This document shows, in pieces, positions 38,488-51,012 of a DNA stretch of 64,000 nucleotides. The stretch's first letter is position 1, and every line of letters starts with the position of its first letter. Origin of the DNA: Aphis gossypii (taxonomy: Eukaryota; Arthropoda; Insecta; Hemiptera; Aphididae); NCBI RefSeq assembly GCF_020184175.1, contig NC_065530.1, forward strand, positions 56,273,260 to 56,337,259, given 5' to 3'. The position numbers and the translations under genes are program-made. The notes beneath the pieces were generated by a model that was given only the letters and a program-made list of their open reading frames with translations, was not told the origin of the DNA and did no database searches.

Positions 38488-39720
38488 AACAAATTATTAC
38501 CTATTAGTATGCGATAGTGGGAACATTGACTGCGAATACAACTTTAAAACTAAGTTAAAAGTTAATTTTTAACGTTTTGATTTTGATGGTTAGTTTACTT
38601 ACAACAACATAGATAAGGTAAGTATCGATTGTAACGAATTGCGTTTTAAAAATTAATTTTAAAAATAACATATATATATATAGGTATCTGGTATAGCTGG
38701 TATATTTAACAACGCTAATTTGAAAAATAAAGAAATAACCAAATAAATATATTTTTTTGAAATTTTTAAATTTAGGCGAAACAACCGTGTTAATACAAAC
38801 TATAGTTTTAATACATCTACAGTCTTTACAGAGTTAGTATGCAATAAGAAGAGACAATAAAACGCATACTTTATTGTTTTCATTTAAAATACCTACTTTA
38901 AAGTTGTACAACCATTAGGCTTGACCCTGGTGGTAATCCAAAAAAGTAACAAACTAACTTATTTTTATCCATTTTAATATTCAATTTTAAGGTTAAATAA
39001 TATATTTCTTGTTAATTTTAAACTTTTTGACTTAAATGTTGATAACGTTGACTTAATTCAACTATAACTTAGTTTAGTTATCATTTCACGCGTCGTGAGA
39101 ATCCGATAACCAAGTAACAAAAAAAAAAACCGGTCGGTATATTATTGTACGAGGTTACAACAGTATGGTTATACCGAAATATATATAGGTACACGCTGCT
39201 ACATAAACAATCCGATATGATACGTCTCTCTGAGCGTGGATTTATGTGTACCTATAATAATATGTAATTTTTATACGCATTTCGTTTGGTCCCATTGTGT
39301 TAATAAAAGGTGGTGCGCATAATGTATTTTTATTGTCACCGTGCTCTGTCGGTTGGCTCGGTGACGTATGCAATATATGTACGCAATCGTATAACATCGT
39401 GTTTAAAAACGCTAAAAAATGTATAAATTTTCCTCGAGAGTTTATTTTTAAAAAACTCAAACCCCGAACGTGAACGTGTTCGGCAAATGCGTGTGTTTGT
39501 TTTGTTTATAAGTTTATTTTCAAACTCGTATGCGGAAATACGCTTAAGTTCCAGTCGGTATCTTCGTACTGAGAGCTTTAAGAACGGTATTAATCGTATA
39601 AAAAAAATCACGCCAATAATCACGAAATTAATAGCATAATTAAGATGATATTATGACTGATGCAGTGCACAACCTTTAATCCGACGTTAAATTGCGAACC
39701 GCGGTTGGCTGTTTAATGTA

Positions 39721-40089
39721 ATGTCGTTTCTGCCGGAGACGCTAAGGAGAAAAAACGAAATAATAATAAAAATAAAAACGATGCGAAATAAAACCGGACG
39801 GCTATTCGTCTCCCGGGCTTCATACAGTAAAAATAGAATTTATGATCTTCGCTCCCTTTGGAGTTCTCACCCTCTCTCGGGTGGTGGAAAAAAAAATAAA
39901 CGAGAAGGCAAAAAAGAAATAGAAAGAGAAGAAAAAAGAATCGAGAATTTAGCAACCATCGAAAAAACGGCGAGTAGTCATAAAATTATTTTAATAAATC
40001 AAACGCCGTTACCGGTTCCTTGTCAGTGCGGCGGGCCCCGGCACAATGGAGAGAAATGTTATCGTTGCTCGGAGAGGCAGAAAGAATGA
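39721..40089 (+). CDS. Candidate orphan 122-aa Lys/Glu-rich protein with Cys cluster
   Basis: An ATG at 39721 opens a complete 122-codon frame ending TGA, with AATAAA only four bases after the stop. Layout: residues 1-50 basic (starting MSFLPETLRRKNEIIIKIKT), 51-85 a GGGKK-then-Lys/Glu-rich segment likely helical, 86-105 more neutral, and a C-terminus reading CQCGGPRHNGEKCYRCSE. The spacing C-x-C-x9-C-x2-C could bind zinc. That spacing and the basic character would suit nucleic-acid contact; this is inference. No known family is recognised. The Lys/Glu part is purine-rich low-complexity DNA, which lengthens chance frames, so expression evidence is decisive. It may also be the last exon of a spliced gene, since the frame is open slightly upstream of the ATG. 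Confidence 0.4.
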   Translation: MSFLPETLRRKNEIIIKIKTMRNKTGRLFVSRASYSKNRIYDLRSLWSSHPLSGGGKKNKREGKKEIEREEKRIENLATIEKTASSHKIILINQTPLPVPCQCGGPRHNGEKCYRCSERQKE

Positions 40090-40092
40090 AAG

Positions 40093-40098
40093 AATAAA
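40093..40098 (+). terminator. AATAAA polyadenylation signal candidate
   Basis: Immediately follows the stop of the 39721-40089 frame. AATAAA is common in this AT-rich DNA, so this is weak support. Confidence 0.25.
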
Positions 40099-40340
40099 AA
40101 GAAACGCACACGCGCAATCGCATAAAATGGATCAACTTGAGCGAAACCACACGACTAATACGGCATATACATATATATATATATGTGATATTATATTATG
40201 CATACGATAATATTATTTGCGGGGTATTATTTAAAAGAACATTAATGTCGTAACGAACCCTTCCGCGTAACTGCCCTCTCGCGGCTATTGCGCCCGGGGA
40301 ACGATCATCTGTGCACATAATATTATCTCGTCGCCGACAT

Positions 40341-40363
40341 ATATTATTATTATTATTATTATA
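40341..40363. repeat. (ATT)n microsatellite
   Basis: Seven or so ATT units. Confidence 0.9.
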
Positions 40364-41854
40364 TACCGCGCGCGTACAGGTATACTATAACAATATAATA
40401 TCATATAATAATATGTCGGGCAGATGGACTCCGGTTGTGTGCGAACCAAAGGTCAGAGATCGCGCACGAACGATGAGATCGCGTATTCGACTCGCGATTG
40501 TTCTCGATGAGCGGCGGAGGGGTTGAAACGGGAGCGCGGAAAAAAACGAATTTATTTAATATTTATTGTCTAATGCCTTACGATAGTATAGTAACAATAA
40601 TAATAATATATGCGACGCCACCCAGCTATACCTATGTGGCTGTGTTCTTTAATCATTAGGGCTCCGAGTTATTTTTTTTTTGCGTAATTATTTTCTTTAT
40701 ACGTTATCACTCAACTTAGGTTTCTCAGTAGAAAGTTTGAACGTCATGCGAAAACCACAATCTAACTCCGAAACTTTGATCGTGTATTTTTCGATATTTT
40801 AAGAAATATTTTCTTAGTTTATTACATTCTAAAATATATATTTTTAAATGCATTTTTTAAGGTTTTACAGTGCATTAAATCCGGAGACATACATATCATA
40901 TCATACATATGAGTAAACTATATTATGTTTATAATATTCGGCGAATGTATTCAACACTCGTTTCCTAAATTCTCATTTTGAGGGAGATTCGCCCAGTGGC
41001 GTCCGTGTATATATATATACACATATTACATACCTATAACTCTTTCCATTTTATTTTTTTAAGGTTGCCGAATATTTGTTTTTATACACTTACACGGATA
41101 CACACATTTACGCATTTAAATGTGTGCGTGCATGTTCTACTATATAGTGTATGTTTTTTTAGTGGAGCTGTATATCTTTGGAAAATAAAAGAAAGCAAGT
41201 GCCCCACAATATATATTACACACATATATATTATATTATGCGGGTGTTTCTGTGTGCGGTTTATACCTCCGCCGGACTCATAAATATCGCGTATCCCGCG
41301 CGTCTAACGTTTTTGCGTCATAACACGACATTTCCCTATCGTCTACTTAGGGACGTTTTAATGTTCTGTGTGTAAATAATTTCACGTTCAGCTAAGCCGC
41401 TGCGCTCGGCGAATAAATAAATAAAAATGACAACAAAAACACAACGGACAAGTCTAATATACACTTTCAGCCTGCAATAGGTATAATAATATGTGTAATA
41501 TGTGCCGTATACGCATCTCATTTATATATTATGGTTATAGCGAGTGGTGTACCACGTTATATATATTTAACAATATCTTTATTACAGCGGTTATGGTCTG
41601 AGCAGCGTTCTTAGCGATCACTATTTTCTCTCTCAGAACGTGTTTCGGTCCCACCGCGATACACATACCGTGACTGTTGATCCTGCTGCTGTCCCATTTT
41701 GGCAATCCTAACCTAACCTTTTTTGATGCTATAAGATCACAGAAACAATTTTTTTGCTACCCCTCGTTTAAAATATTACGCTGTAGAATTTCTAAAGTTC
41801 ACCGAAACGGCTAACAAAATATTATTCAACTCGCAATCGGCAGATATTTCTATT

Positions 41855-42060
41855 ATGATCCTATATAGTAACTTTACCACCTGTTGTGGATTTATCTTTC
41901 ATATTGATTTTCCTGTAAATTCAAATTACGACGGTAAGATCGCTGTCACTTTCTTCTTATCTTGTCTTCAGCTTGATCTATTCATCTATTTCATGTTTCC
42001 TACCTTCCTAAATTCGTCTGTGTATATCAAATTCCCAACGACGAAATGGGTAGCGGTGAC
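41855..42060 (-). mobile_element. Possible LINE reverse-transcriptase relic
   Basis: The minus strand reads THFVVGNLIYTDEFRKVGN and, after stops, TGKSI..KINPQQVVKLLYRII. The pattern resembles the post-catalytic segment of RTE/craft-like reverse transcriptases (N-L-x-V..F..V, then ..SK.LS..K..LYK.LI). It is heavily decayed. It lies on the C-terminal side of the better relic at 43335-43596, the wrong order for a single insertion, so it would be a second copy or a rearrangement. Confidence 0.3.
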
Positions 42061-42219
42061 ATTTGTTTTTGATCACTCTTTTTATTCTCACGGTATTAAT
42101 TGTATTAGATACTTATTTCCCATCTACTGTCGACGTTTATTTAATTTTAATTTAAACACGTTGTTTCGTAATTTCTTTATGGCATTTTACTACTATAATA
42201 AATTTATTATTGTATAGCT

Positions 42220-43334
42220 CGGTACTATAAAATGTTCTACTATAATTAATTATCTAATTTCTCAACACCTTATACAAAGGTTATATTATTTTTTTAATTT
42301 CAAAACCTTTAGTAACTAGGGGGAACACTTCCTCCCTTTATAATTCTTGTTCTAGTACTCAGAACATGATAATAAATGCGTATTTACCGGGAATTATATA
42401 CTATCACGTATGAGTAAAAATAAATAAATATAATAATATATAATCATAATTCAAATCTAATTTTTTTTTGTCTCGGGACACCATATTCGAAAGACTTTTT
42501 CGTATTGACTAAAATAGGGTGCTTATATATATATTTTAAGTCTTATAATAAACTATATCGTTAAATAATAATATAATTTTAATATTTTCATTTTGAATAT
42601 TATTTATAGAAAAAGTAATTATCATTTTAATTAAGTGCTACATTATACCTACTAGTAATATTTTTATTAAATTCTGATAAAAATGAAATAAAAAATTATT
42701 CTAAGTTGGTAATATAATATATACATTTGCAATACAGTGATTATTTTTAATGTTGATCACTCATTATTTCAAAATCTATTAACGCTTTTGAAAAAGTGTT
42801 ATACATATTTTAAATTCGAAACAAAACAAAATATTTTTTTTACCGTTATAATTATCTAAGTTTTTTTACATTTTTAATTAAAAGATACATTTATAATTTT
42901 ATATTCTAAAGCAGAATATTTTTTGTAGTCTCTATCTCTAAAAATATCAAAATTCGGGCTGTAGTTTATGAGTAATAAGTATTCAAAGTTAAGATGAGCT
43001 GAGTAGTAGAACAACATAATTTATGAGATATTCTCGTACCACATTATACTTCTAAAAATGTATGTTATCGCTCTAAAAGTAAAAAATTTAGATAATTATA
43101 ACAATAAAAAATATTAAAAAATAGAATATTTTTAAAAAAATGTTGTTTTATTTCGACTGGAAATTATGTAAAAAAATTATCAAGTACATTTAATAGATTT
43201 CGAAATAATGAGTGTTGTTTGTTAACAGAGTCATATTGTATAATATAAATATTTTTGAAATTTTAATAAATTATACTATAATATTACCAATATATTTGCA
43301 ATTTATTTTTATTTTATTTTTTGGCTTAATATAG
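42220..43334. other. AT-rich spacer between LINE relics
   Basis: Very AT-rich, with poly(T) and poly(A) tracts and no open frame of note. Confidence 0.5.
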
Positions 43335-43596
43335 TTTGTTCTTCTCCTCAAGTCACAACCACTACTCTTCTTCATCTGTCTCTATCAATAATCATATTTT
43401 TACAATATTATGTCTGTCTAGTGTCTACCCATCGTTTTTTGAAAGATCTCGTGGTGTTCTTTCCGGTATCCATTTGAATATTTGTCCGATTATCAATTGC
43501 AATGACGCCGTCATGGCTGACATGTCCGGTATAGCTTATCCTTTTAATTTACATAGTTGCTACTATGTCCGAATCATAATCTAACAAACTTTTTAT
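43335..43596 (-). mobile_element. LINE relic: endonuclease/RT ORF C-terminus
   Basis: The minus strand reads, in order, DYDSDIVATM (stop) IKRISYTGHVSHDG, then NRTNIQMDTGKNTTRSFK, KRWVDT, and IDRDR-stop-RRVVVVT. This follows the canonical end of RTE/craft-type endonuclease-reverse transcriptase ORFs: ..DIV..IK..R.RW.GHV.R, then NR.PK....G.R..GRPRKRW.D, then DRDRWRR. In-frame stops, one where the conserved Trp of DRDRWRR is expected, show a dead, diverged copy. The plus-strand frame over these bases (43336-43584) is an antisense shadow. Confidence 0.87.
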
Positions 43597-43634
43597 TTAC
43601 TTAGTGTTCTTTTTCTTTTGTCGTGGAAAGGACA

Positions 43635-43655
43635 GTGGAAGGTCTAACCTTCCAC
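43635..43655. repeat. Perfect 9-bp inverted repeat, 3-base loop
   Basis: GTGGAAGGT, CTA, ACCTTCCAC: a perfect hairpin next to the upstream end of the LINE relic. A similar GTGGAAAGG lies just before it. Confidence 0.85.
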
Positions 43656-44203
43656 GATGTATAATTTTTTTGGAGCCAACAATTTTTCATATCACCTCTC
43701 TTATTTTAAATCTTGATATTATTAAAATATTATCCATACAAATGTATACAATGTATTATGTGTACAGTATGGAACTTCGATTATTCAATCTAATTGTAGT
43801 CGTGAACTAACCTAGTCAGTGAAAGTCGGTGGGCGCAAGAAGGAGGGGGGAAATTCGTATATTTCGGGAGGTAACTTTAGAGAGCGCCGATAAACATATA
43901 ACGTATTATATATAGCTGTCGGTCAAATCGTTTCACAAAGAAGTCGTAAAAACGCGGCCGTCAACGTATTACTTTTATATCGTAATAACATTACGAGCAT
44001 TGCGAGTTCTTTGCATCACTACCTATATAGTACATAGGAATTAGCCGATTGTGTGCCAATATATAAATACACACACACACATATAATATATATCATATAT
44101 ACATATATATATATAAATTACAGGAGCGTATGACCCGTCGTCGAACAATGAGAGTGGTTGGCCGCGTGACGTTTATTCTACGCCGTATTATATTGTATTA
44201 TAA

Positions 44204-44213
44204 GTGTGTGTGT

Positions 44214-44270
<57 letters not shown>
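44204..44270. repeat. Long (TG)n microsatellite
   Basis: About 33 TG units with a single TATG interruption, the longest simple repeat in the window. It produces poly-Cys/Val or poly-His/Thr frames that are not genes. Confidence 0.97.
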
Positions 44271-44273
<3 letters not shown>

Positions 44274-44387
44274 GTAATGCATGTTACAAGTATCTCGGAA
44301 GAGCTTTATCGGACGGTGCCGCCTCGCTACGGCGCACATACTTATAATATTATCCATCGTCGTATAATAGAACGGAGCATATATACC

Positions 44388-44411
44388 ATAATAATAATAA
44401 TAATAATAATA
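44388..44411. repeat. (TAA)n microsatellite
   Basis: About eight ATA/TAA units. Confidence 0.9.
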
Positions 44412-46030
44412 TACGTAACGCGTAAGTACGTTACCTATACCGACGTATAGGTACATATATTATAGTGGTATACGTGGTCTGGTGTCGCGTCGCGTGCACA
44501 AATCAAACGGTCGTGCGTCAGAGACGTGAACGCGCGCGCCCGCGTGGTACGCGGGAGCCGAATACGACGCGACCTTTCTCTGTCAGGGTCTCTCTCTCTC
44601 TTACTGTGTGTCTCCGTGGCGGCAGCTACAAAAGTCGTATGCGATATCGCATTATAATAATATAATATATTGTTTTATATTATTATTATTTTTTTTTTTA
44701 CTGTATATGAATTCGCTGCGCCGGTAAACGATTTGTAATGTAATCTCTCGAACGATATAATATTGTTATATTGAAAATATTATGCTCTTATATAACGTAC
44801 TATGATATTATAGTATTATAAATGTATAATGCGATATTATACACAACACACATACGCGTCATATTATGCGGACGAGGTTTCGCGTATCGGTCGCTGCACG
44901 AGTCCGCGCAAATATTGTAATAACACGAAATTGAGCCGCGAGGCGGGCTAGTTCGCTTGACAGACTTAAACGACGTAGACGTACGTATGTATACTGTATG
45001 TATTATACTGCGGGTGACTAATTTAACAGAAAGGCCTGATGTACTGTGTACCTAGTACACGTCCGTTTATACGTTTGTTTACTATGAAAAATGCAGGTGA
45101 TGTTTTTGAAATATTTTTTTTACACGACGCATTTGAAGTCGTTACAAAGCAACAGTTATGAAAAATATTACGTTTTTCATTATATTAATATCGCTAAATA
45201 ATTTTTAAGTTTTTCACCTTTATGTATGATAGATTTTACTTTTAAATTATGTCACGTAGCAGAATATTTATCTGCAAACTCAGTGCACAAAAATTGTATT
45301 TCGAACGACTACCTATATACATAATATACCTAATGTTAAATATTTACAAGTTGTTGAAAAAATATTAATACAGATCAAAATTGTGTGTAGTACGACTACC
45401 ACTTTCTCATATCGTTCCACTCATCTAAACTGTAAATAAAAACGAATTAGGTAATTACAGCACTAGTGATATGATATTACTGGTAGTTGTTTATTCATTC
45501 AAAATTCAATTTGTATACGCCATCAAACATCAATCACATGAAAGTATTCTTTTTTTTCTATGTTGTTTAAGGAAGTAAAAAAAAACTTATAAAATTGCAA
45601 AGAAACTGGAAAAAAAATCAATGTAATTATTTTCCAAAATAAAATTGCTTGTAATTTATTACAGAATCGACGATGACGAAACCCTTATTATTATAACAGT
45701 ACAATCGTTATGGAATGTTTAAACTCTACAGATTACTGTTGCGTTATAATTATTATTGGTTAATATCACGACGTATATTATAGCGACCGAATGTTTGTTT
45801 TACAGTCGCATGTTTATAATTATTAGAAATTTCTCGAGAAAGGTTGCAAAGTCTATAAAATATTCTATTCTATATTTAAACATTAGGCTATAATAATTTT
45901 AGGTAGGTATTAAAATTTAAATTAGGTAATGCCGAAGATCATTAATATCACATATGTAATATCACTCAAATAACAATAATACGTAAATTATAACTGGGAA
46001 TATCTACGCTAAATCTAAGCACGAAATAGG

Positions 46031-46060
46031 CTTTCAATAGTTTTCAATAGCTTTCAATAA
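46031..46060. repeat. 10-bp tandem repeat, three copies
   Basis: CTTTCAATAG, TTTTCAATAG, CTTTCAATAA in tandem. Confidence 0.85.
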
Positions 46061-47829
46061 CCATTATTCACCATACCATTTTATCAAAAATCACACATAT
46101 TCCGTAATGCGAGTATAATTTGCTGATTTTTATAGAAATAATATAACGAATCACTAATTAGAAAAAAATTAAAACAAAAATATCAATAATAAGTTAATAA
46201 TAAGTTTTAGAGAAAAAAGTACATGAATATTCTTATAATATGCATTTAAAACTTATTCATACCTATTAAAAAACAGAAAACTTTAAAAAATTATCATGAG
46301 TTATTACTTTGTACATAATATTACGTTAAAATTAAAGTGGAAATGCCGAAAATGAATTGGAGAGTGAGTACCGTAGTGTCGTTTTAAGAAAAAGGGTGCA
46401 GCCCATTTTAATTCGGTATTTTTTTTTACTCTTCAAAAACGTGGTCACCCCAAATAATAATTATACAATTACTACTACTACGCGCGTCGACTTAAATTGT
46501 TTATATTATACACGTGCGGTTTACGACAAGAAAAGTATATTACACCCGACTCATATATATATATATATATTCCAACGGATCCGTATTCCGTACACTCGAA
46601 ACCAGGGCTCGAATCTCTCTTAGAATTTGCATATTTTTCGGGGTAAACGTTTATGGTACGTACATAGTCCAAGTAAAGTACAATTTTGTTTCATAATGCT
46701 CTGTATATATAAACTCAAATAACATGCGTAATCTCTTTTGCATATTTATACGATTTTTCTAATTTTGAGTTTTAATATTATATAGTTCCATTCATACGCA
46801 TACGTATTAGGTCATTTATTTTTTGGTGACTTATAATAATAATACAAAATATTATATTGAATTGTTTTACTATACTTTTCAACGGTTCAACGTGGATTTT
46901 TGAATCTTAAACATTTAAAAAAGTATAGTTTGTACTCATAAATTCTAAGTGTCTACGGATATACTAGACTTAAAATCGTTATATTACCGTATCGAAAATT
47001 GTTTAAATAAACATTTAGATAACAATTTGGATGTCCTTAATACTAAATTATTATCGTCACGATGTGATTTCAATATCAAGCGATTTGTAGATGACCACTC
47101 GTAAGATTCACAAAAATCGACAAGGTCACTTTCTTTAAACCAGTGACCTGCTGGTTTATCACAGCCACCAAATATTCACGGCAAAATAAAAAAAAAAATA
47201 TAATCATAATAATATAACATAATAAAGAGTTGTAAAATACCAACATAGTAATTATAATTGATATAGTGTAATAAATTATCGTAACGGACAATATATCATT
47301 TCAATGAAGTTTTATTATTATATTTTGACGTCGCAGGAGATCTATCCTGATATTTGGTGAATTGTTTTTGTAAACAAAAAAAATGTATTTATTTTTTTTA
47401 AAATAATAGAGATGCGTTTCATTTACCGTAAATTATACTTAATACTAATAAACATTGTAAATAATAAAACATATATTATATCTCTACACAACATAATAAT
47501 ATACATAATAATATAATATACGGTACGGAAAAGACACCGCGTGAGACTCGAAGTATTTTTATCGACTACGGTGGTGCGGTATAAATAATTTTCCAAAAAT
47601 GTAATTACTAACAGCCGTCACAGGCACACTCGAAACTACCCTATACGCGAGGTATTTGAGCGTCCGACGCCTTTGAGTATACTAATATAACAATTATCAT
47701 TTCAACGCCCAAAACGATTTTTAGCGCTCAAGGCACGCCGGTAAGACTGCGCCGTCTGCACGCATACAAATACCTGTACCGCGAGAATGTATTGTACACG
47801 TGAGCGTGTGTATTTGTGCGTATTCTAAT

Positions 47830-47855
47830 AATATTATTATTATTATTATTATTAT
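47830..47855. repeat. (ATT)n microsatellite
   Basis: About eight ATT units. Confidence 0.9.
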
Positions 47856-50354
47856 CTTTGTATATACATATTTAATTACCGGGGTCCCCGCTTTGATTAA
47901 TGTTTATCCGAAACCGTAATGCGGGATTAATTTATTGCCGAAGACGTGCGGAACGGTCTTTGTTGCAGTACACACGGATTTATCTCGCGTACGAGATTTA
48001 TATATTAATATTATTACCTACACCACGTTACATATCACACAATATGAAATATGATGCATCGAACGTGTACACATACGAGAGAATACATATAATATAGGTA
48101 TCTGGTAAATACCACGACTTTACATCGCGACTATCCGAATCGACTCTTTGCGGCGGTTGTATTTTACACACAAACACTTAATTAATAATGAGTGAAGTCA
48201 AAAGTTATAGGTACACGAGAAGATTCGTTTTATAAAGGTTAACACTCATTTTGTCGATAGATTTAACGTTTACGAAATAAATTATATAGATTAGGGAATA
48301 TAAGATGATCATGTTAATGAAATGTAATGGAAGCTCAAATCATGTGCCTATTATTTGGAGCAGGTCGTTAAGATGTGTACCATCGTATTCAGTACCAGTA
48401 TGATTTTTTTTTTTTTGTGGCATTAAAAATCATCTGTTTTTGTAATATCTATGTAATTTGTGTGATCACAGTGATATCTAAAATCATACATTATTTTATA
48501 ATGATTTGCGATTATTAAAATTTTAAAACTGCTAAATTGTATACCTGAAAAATATAAATATTAAATTATTGTGTGATATTTGAATCTAAAAAAAATATAT
48601 TAAAAATTATATTACGCATACAGTTTTGAATTTACATTACTATTTAGTCAGTAAAACAATTAATGTTTGACATTATATAATGAAATATAATATTTATTAT
48701 AAATATATGATATAAAATTCTGATTATTTAAAAGAATGTACCCATGATAACTGCAGTATAGCATTTGATTTTTGCATAATCAGAGACAGAACATTTTTAT
48801 ACATATTTCTTTTTATTGATATTTATTTAAGATCAGATAAGGCTTAAATAAGAGTTAATATAAGTAACATGCAACAAAATGTTATCAATTTATAATCATA
48901 TAAGCTAACCGTTTTGGAATCACTATAGCGTTCGGTATCTATTCTGTAATATTTGCGTGTAAATAGTTTTTCAATAGTATTTTATTTCAGATTATGAGAT
49001 TAAAAATACTTTGGCTACACTTAAAAAAATCAAAATTCGATAGCTGTTTTAATACTTAAAAAATATGGCATGAATATTTTAAATTAAAAGGCGTAATCTG
49101 AAAGGAGCTAATAAGGCGTGGTCATATAGTATCCCCAGTTTTTAAATTATCCCACAACTACAATCATTGTTCGCCTCTTTTGGTAAATATTTTCTTATTT
49201 TATATTATTATATATCAAAATATATACTGTACAAAGCTATTACTAAATATGTTTGTGATTATAGAATAGAGGGTCGTATGGGTGGGATAAAATTGCTCAT
49301 CGAAGATCACGAGAGTAACTGAAAATAGACAACTCTTCTGTCCACAGTTTTTTTTCAATGAAACTACGTTTCCAAGTATAAGGTGAATACTTATTATAGC
49401 TAACAACGCCTCAAATTATCCGAAAATAAAAAAAAATTTTAAAATTATAGTTTTACGGAATAATAATAATGATAGTTTAAATGATTATCATTATTTGTGT
49501 TTTTACTATGGGTACGTATTGTTTATATAGGTAGGTACCACACATATAAAACACAGTTCAAACGTCTTTTGGCAACGAAAATAATGATATTACTATACAT
49601 TTCGTTATCTAAACCACCTGCAGAAAACGTATGCAACGCCCACGGCGGCGTCGGAGTAGGTTATTTTCCTTTAATTACATCGAGTGTCTATTCTGTATAC
49701 ATCGAAGCGCATTTTCAAATACTAAGCGTCTCTAGCACAGATGTTTTGATTTTTCCACTCCACTGCAATCGAATACATCTTTTTCAATACAAACGAAGCA
49801 CAAAAACTCGTTTCACGCAGTGAGGTGCGATCTATATTGTTACTGCACGCGGTTCTGTTCAGGGTCGCTGCGGGTTTACGCGTATATGTGATTTATACGT
49901 CGCCATCGTTTTGCACAATAATTTATTATAATTTATTTAGTGTATATTATTTGCACATCCAAATGTAAGAATAATATTATGTGATAACGAAAGTGTATAT
50001 CCGAAGAGTTTATTGTAAATAAATAATTTACATCATGTGACATATATAGAACGTTGGTCGTAGTATAGTTAAAAATAAAATAAAATATTGTGATTATAAA
50101 TGTATACTACATAGGTGCATCTGTACGTTTTTCGCTAAATTTATATTAACCGTCACGATACTGATCTAACGACTCACGATTCCCGAGGTTATATCTAAAT
50201 ATCCAGGGCAATATTGGTGTATTAAAAAGGCGAGTTATAGGTCAGCCGAATAGTCCGTCACACGCGTTTCTAAAACAATAAAATATTTACTTAGTAGGAT
50301 TATAACAAATTTAAAAAATATGTTTTGTCCTTCGGAATCTTTTAGTTTCGTTAC

Positions 50355-50368
50355 TCCCCCCCCCCCCC
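50355..50368. repeat. C14 homopolymer
   Basis: Fourteen C residues, unusual in this AT-rich sequence. It marks the left edge of a GC-rich block. Confidence 0.95.
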
Positions 50369-50417
50369 AAACAAACCATAGCAAGTATAAAACGCGTTCG
50401 GTAGTAGGACGTGCACG

Positions 50418-50516
50418 ATGAAGTCGACCGGCGAAGGTGCGTTCAACGATCGTAAATCATTGGCTGCGGCTGACGAGTCAAATCGCCGTTCAATCATCGG
50501 CCATCGCACGTTTTGA
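50418..50516 (+). CDS. Possible 32-aa upstream ORF
   Basis: An ATG at 50418 gives a 32-residue frame (MKSTGEGAFNDRKSLAAADE..) with stop at 50514-50516. It lies in the GC-rich block ahead of the signal-peptide-like frame, so it could be a uORF of the same transcript. The opposite strand is also open. Short and unproven. Confidence 0.18.
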   Translation: MKSTGEGAFNDRKSLAAADESNRRSIIGHRTF

Positions 50517-50652
50517 CAGATATCATGGCGGCCGAACACCGTACACGATGATGACGATGACGTGTGTATCAGCTCTGGTGCAGTATTGTGTCGTATAATA
50601 TTATATTGTTATATAACGTTGTCGTCATTCCGCTCCGTTCCTCGGACGTACA

Positions 50653-50675
50653 CATATATATATATATATATATAT
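50653..50675. repeat. (TA)n microsatellite
   Basis: About 11 TA units. It contributes the YIYIYI run in the 250-codon GTG-started frame (50564-51316). Confidence 0.9.
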
Positions 50676-50877
50676 TGTTATCGTATGTAACATCGCGTAT
50701 ACATACTCCAGGTAGCTGTATGGTAACAATATACTTATATACATATATATACTGTATAGGCAGTAGGCATAACCGTCTCGGCGTGTGTCTCCCGCAGGAC
50801 CTTCGCCGCTGCCACTCGCCGCCACTGATCGCTACCACTCCGCGACCGTTTCTCCCGACTACGGTCTTGTCGACGCG

Positions 50878-51012
50878 ATGCGGCCAATGGCGATCGCACT
50901 CTTCGCTGGGTATTGTGCTCTCCTCGGCGTGTGCGTGTGCGTCGTGTACGAAACGGCAACAATCGAGAGTCGAGGAATATTTAATATTATATTTATCGCG
51001 GATTATTATTAA
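50878..51012 (+). CDS. Candidate first coding exon with signal peptide
   Basis: ATG at 50878 with peptide start MRPMAIALFAGYCALLGVCV: one basic residue, a long hydrophobic core and small residues, then VYETATIESRG. This is typical of a secretory signal peptide or a single N-terminal membrane segment. The frame is GC-rich at third positions over 50785-50980 and then falls into AT-rich sequence before a stop at 51012, as expected if an exon ends near 50910-50965. Donor-like sites are CTGG|GTATTG (50910) and GAGA|GTCGAG (50964). Upstream, CTCCCGCAG is acceptor-like. The product is unknown. A longer frame in another register (50564-51316, 250 codons) covers the same DNA but looks repeat-driven. 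Confidence 0.33.
   Translation: MRPMAIALFAGYCALLGVCVCVVYETATIESRGIFNIIFIADYY

Larger units (their letters stand above)
44412..50340. other. No supported gene; CpG patch then AT-rich DNA
   Basis: 44470-44660 and 44870-45000 are CpG-rich (CGCGCGCGCCCGCG, TCTCTCTCTC) and may be regulatory. 45.1-47.5 kb and 48.2-50.3 kb are AT-rich. 47550-47800 is CpG-richer again. Frames in this stretch are short and repeat-driven. Confidence 0.4.

Noticed and set aside
41709..41719. CCTAACCTAACC, an insect telomere-like word
   Set aside because: Only two units; similar two-unit words at 31413 and 54032. Too short to call interstitial telomeric repeats.
43336..43584. 82-codon plus-strand ORF
   Set aside because: Antisense shadow of the RTE-type LINE relic.
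44130..44456. Cys/Val-rich and His/Thr-rich ORFs on both strands
   Set aside because: Produced by the long (TG)n microsatellite.
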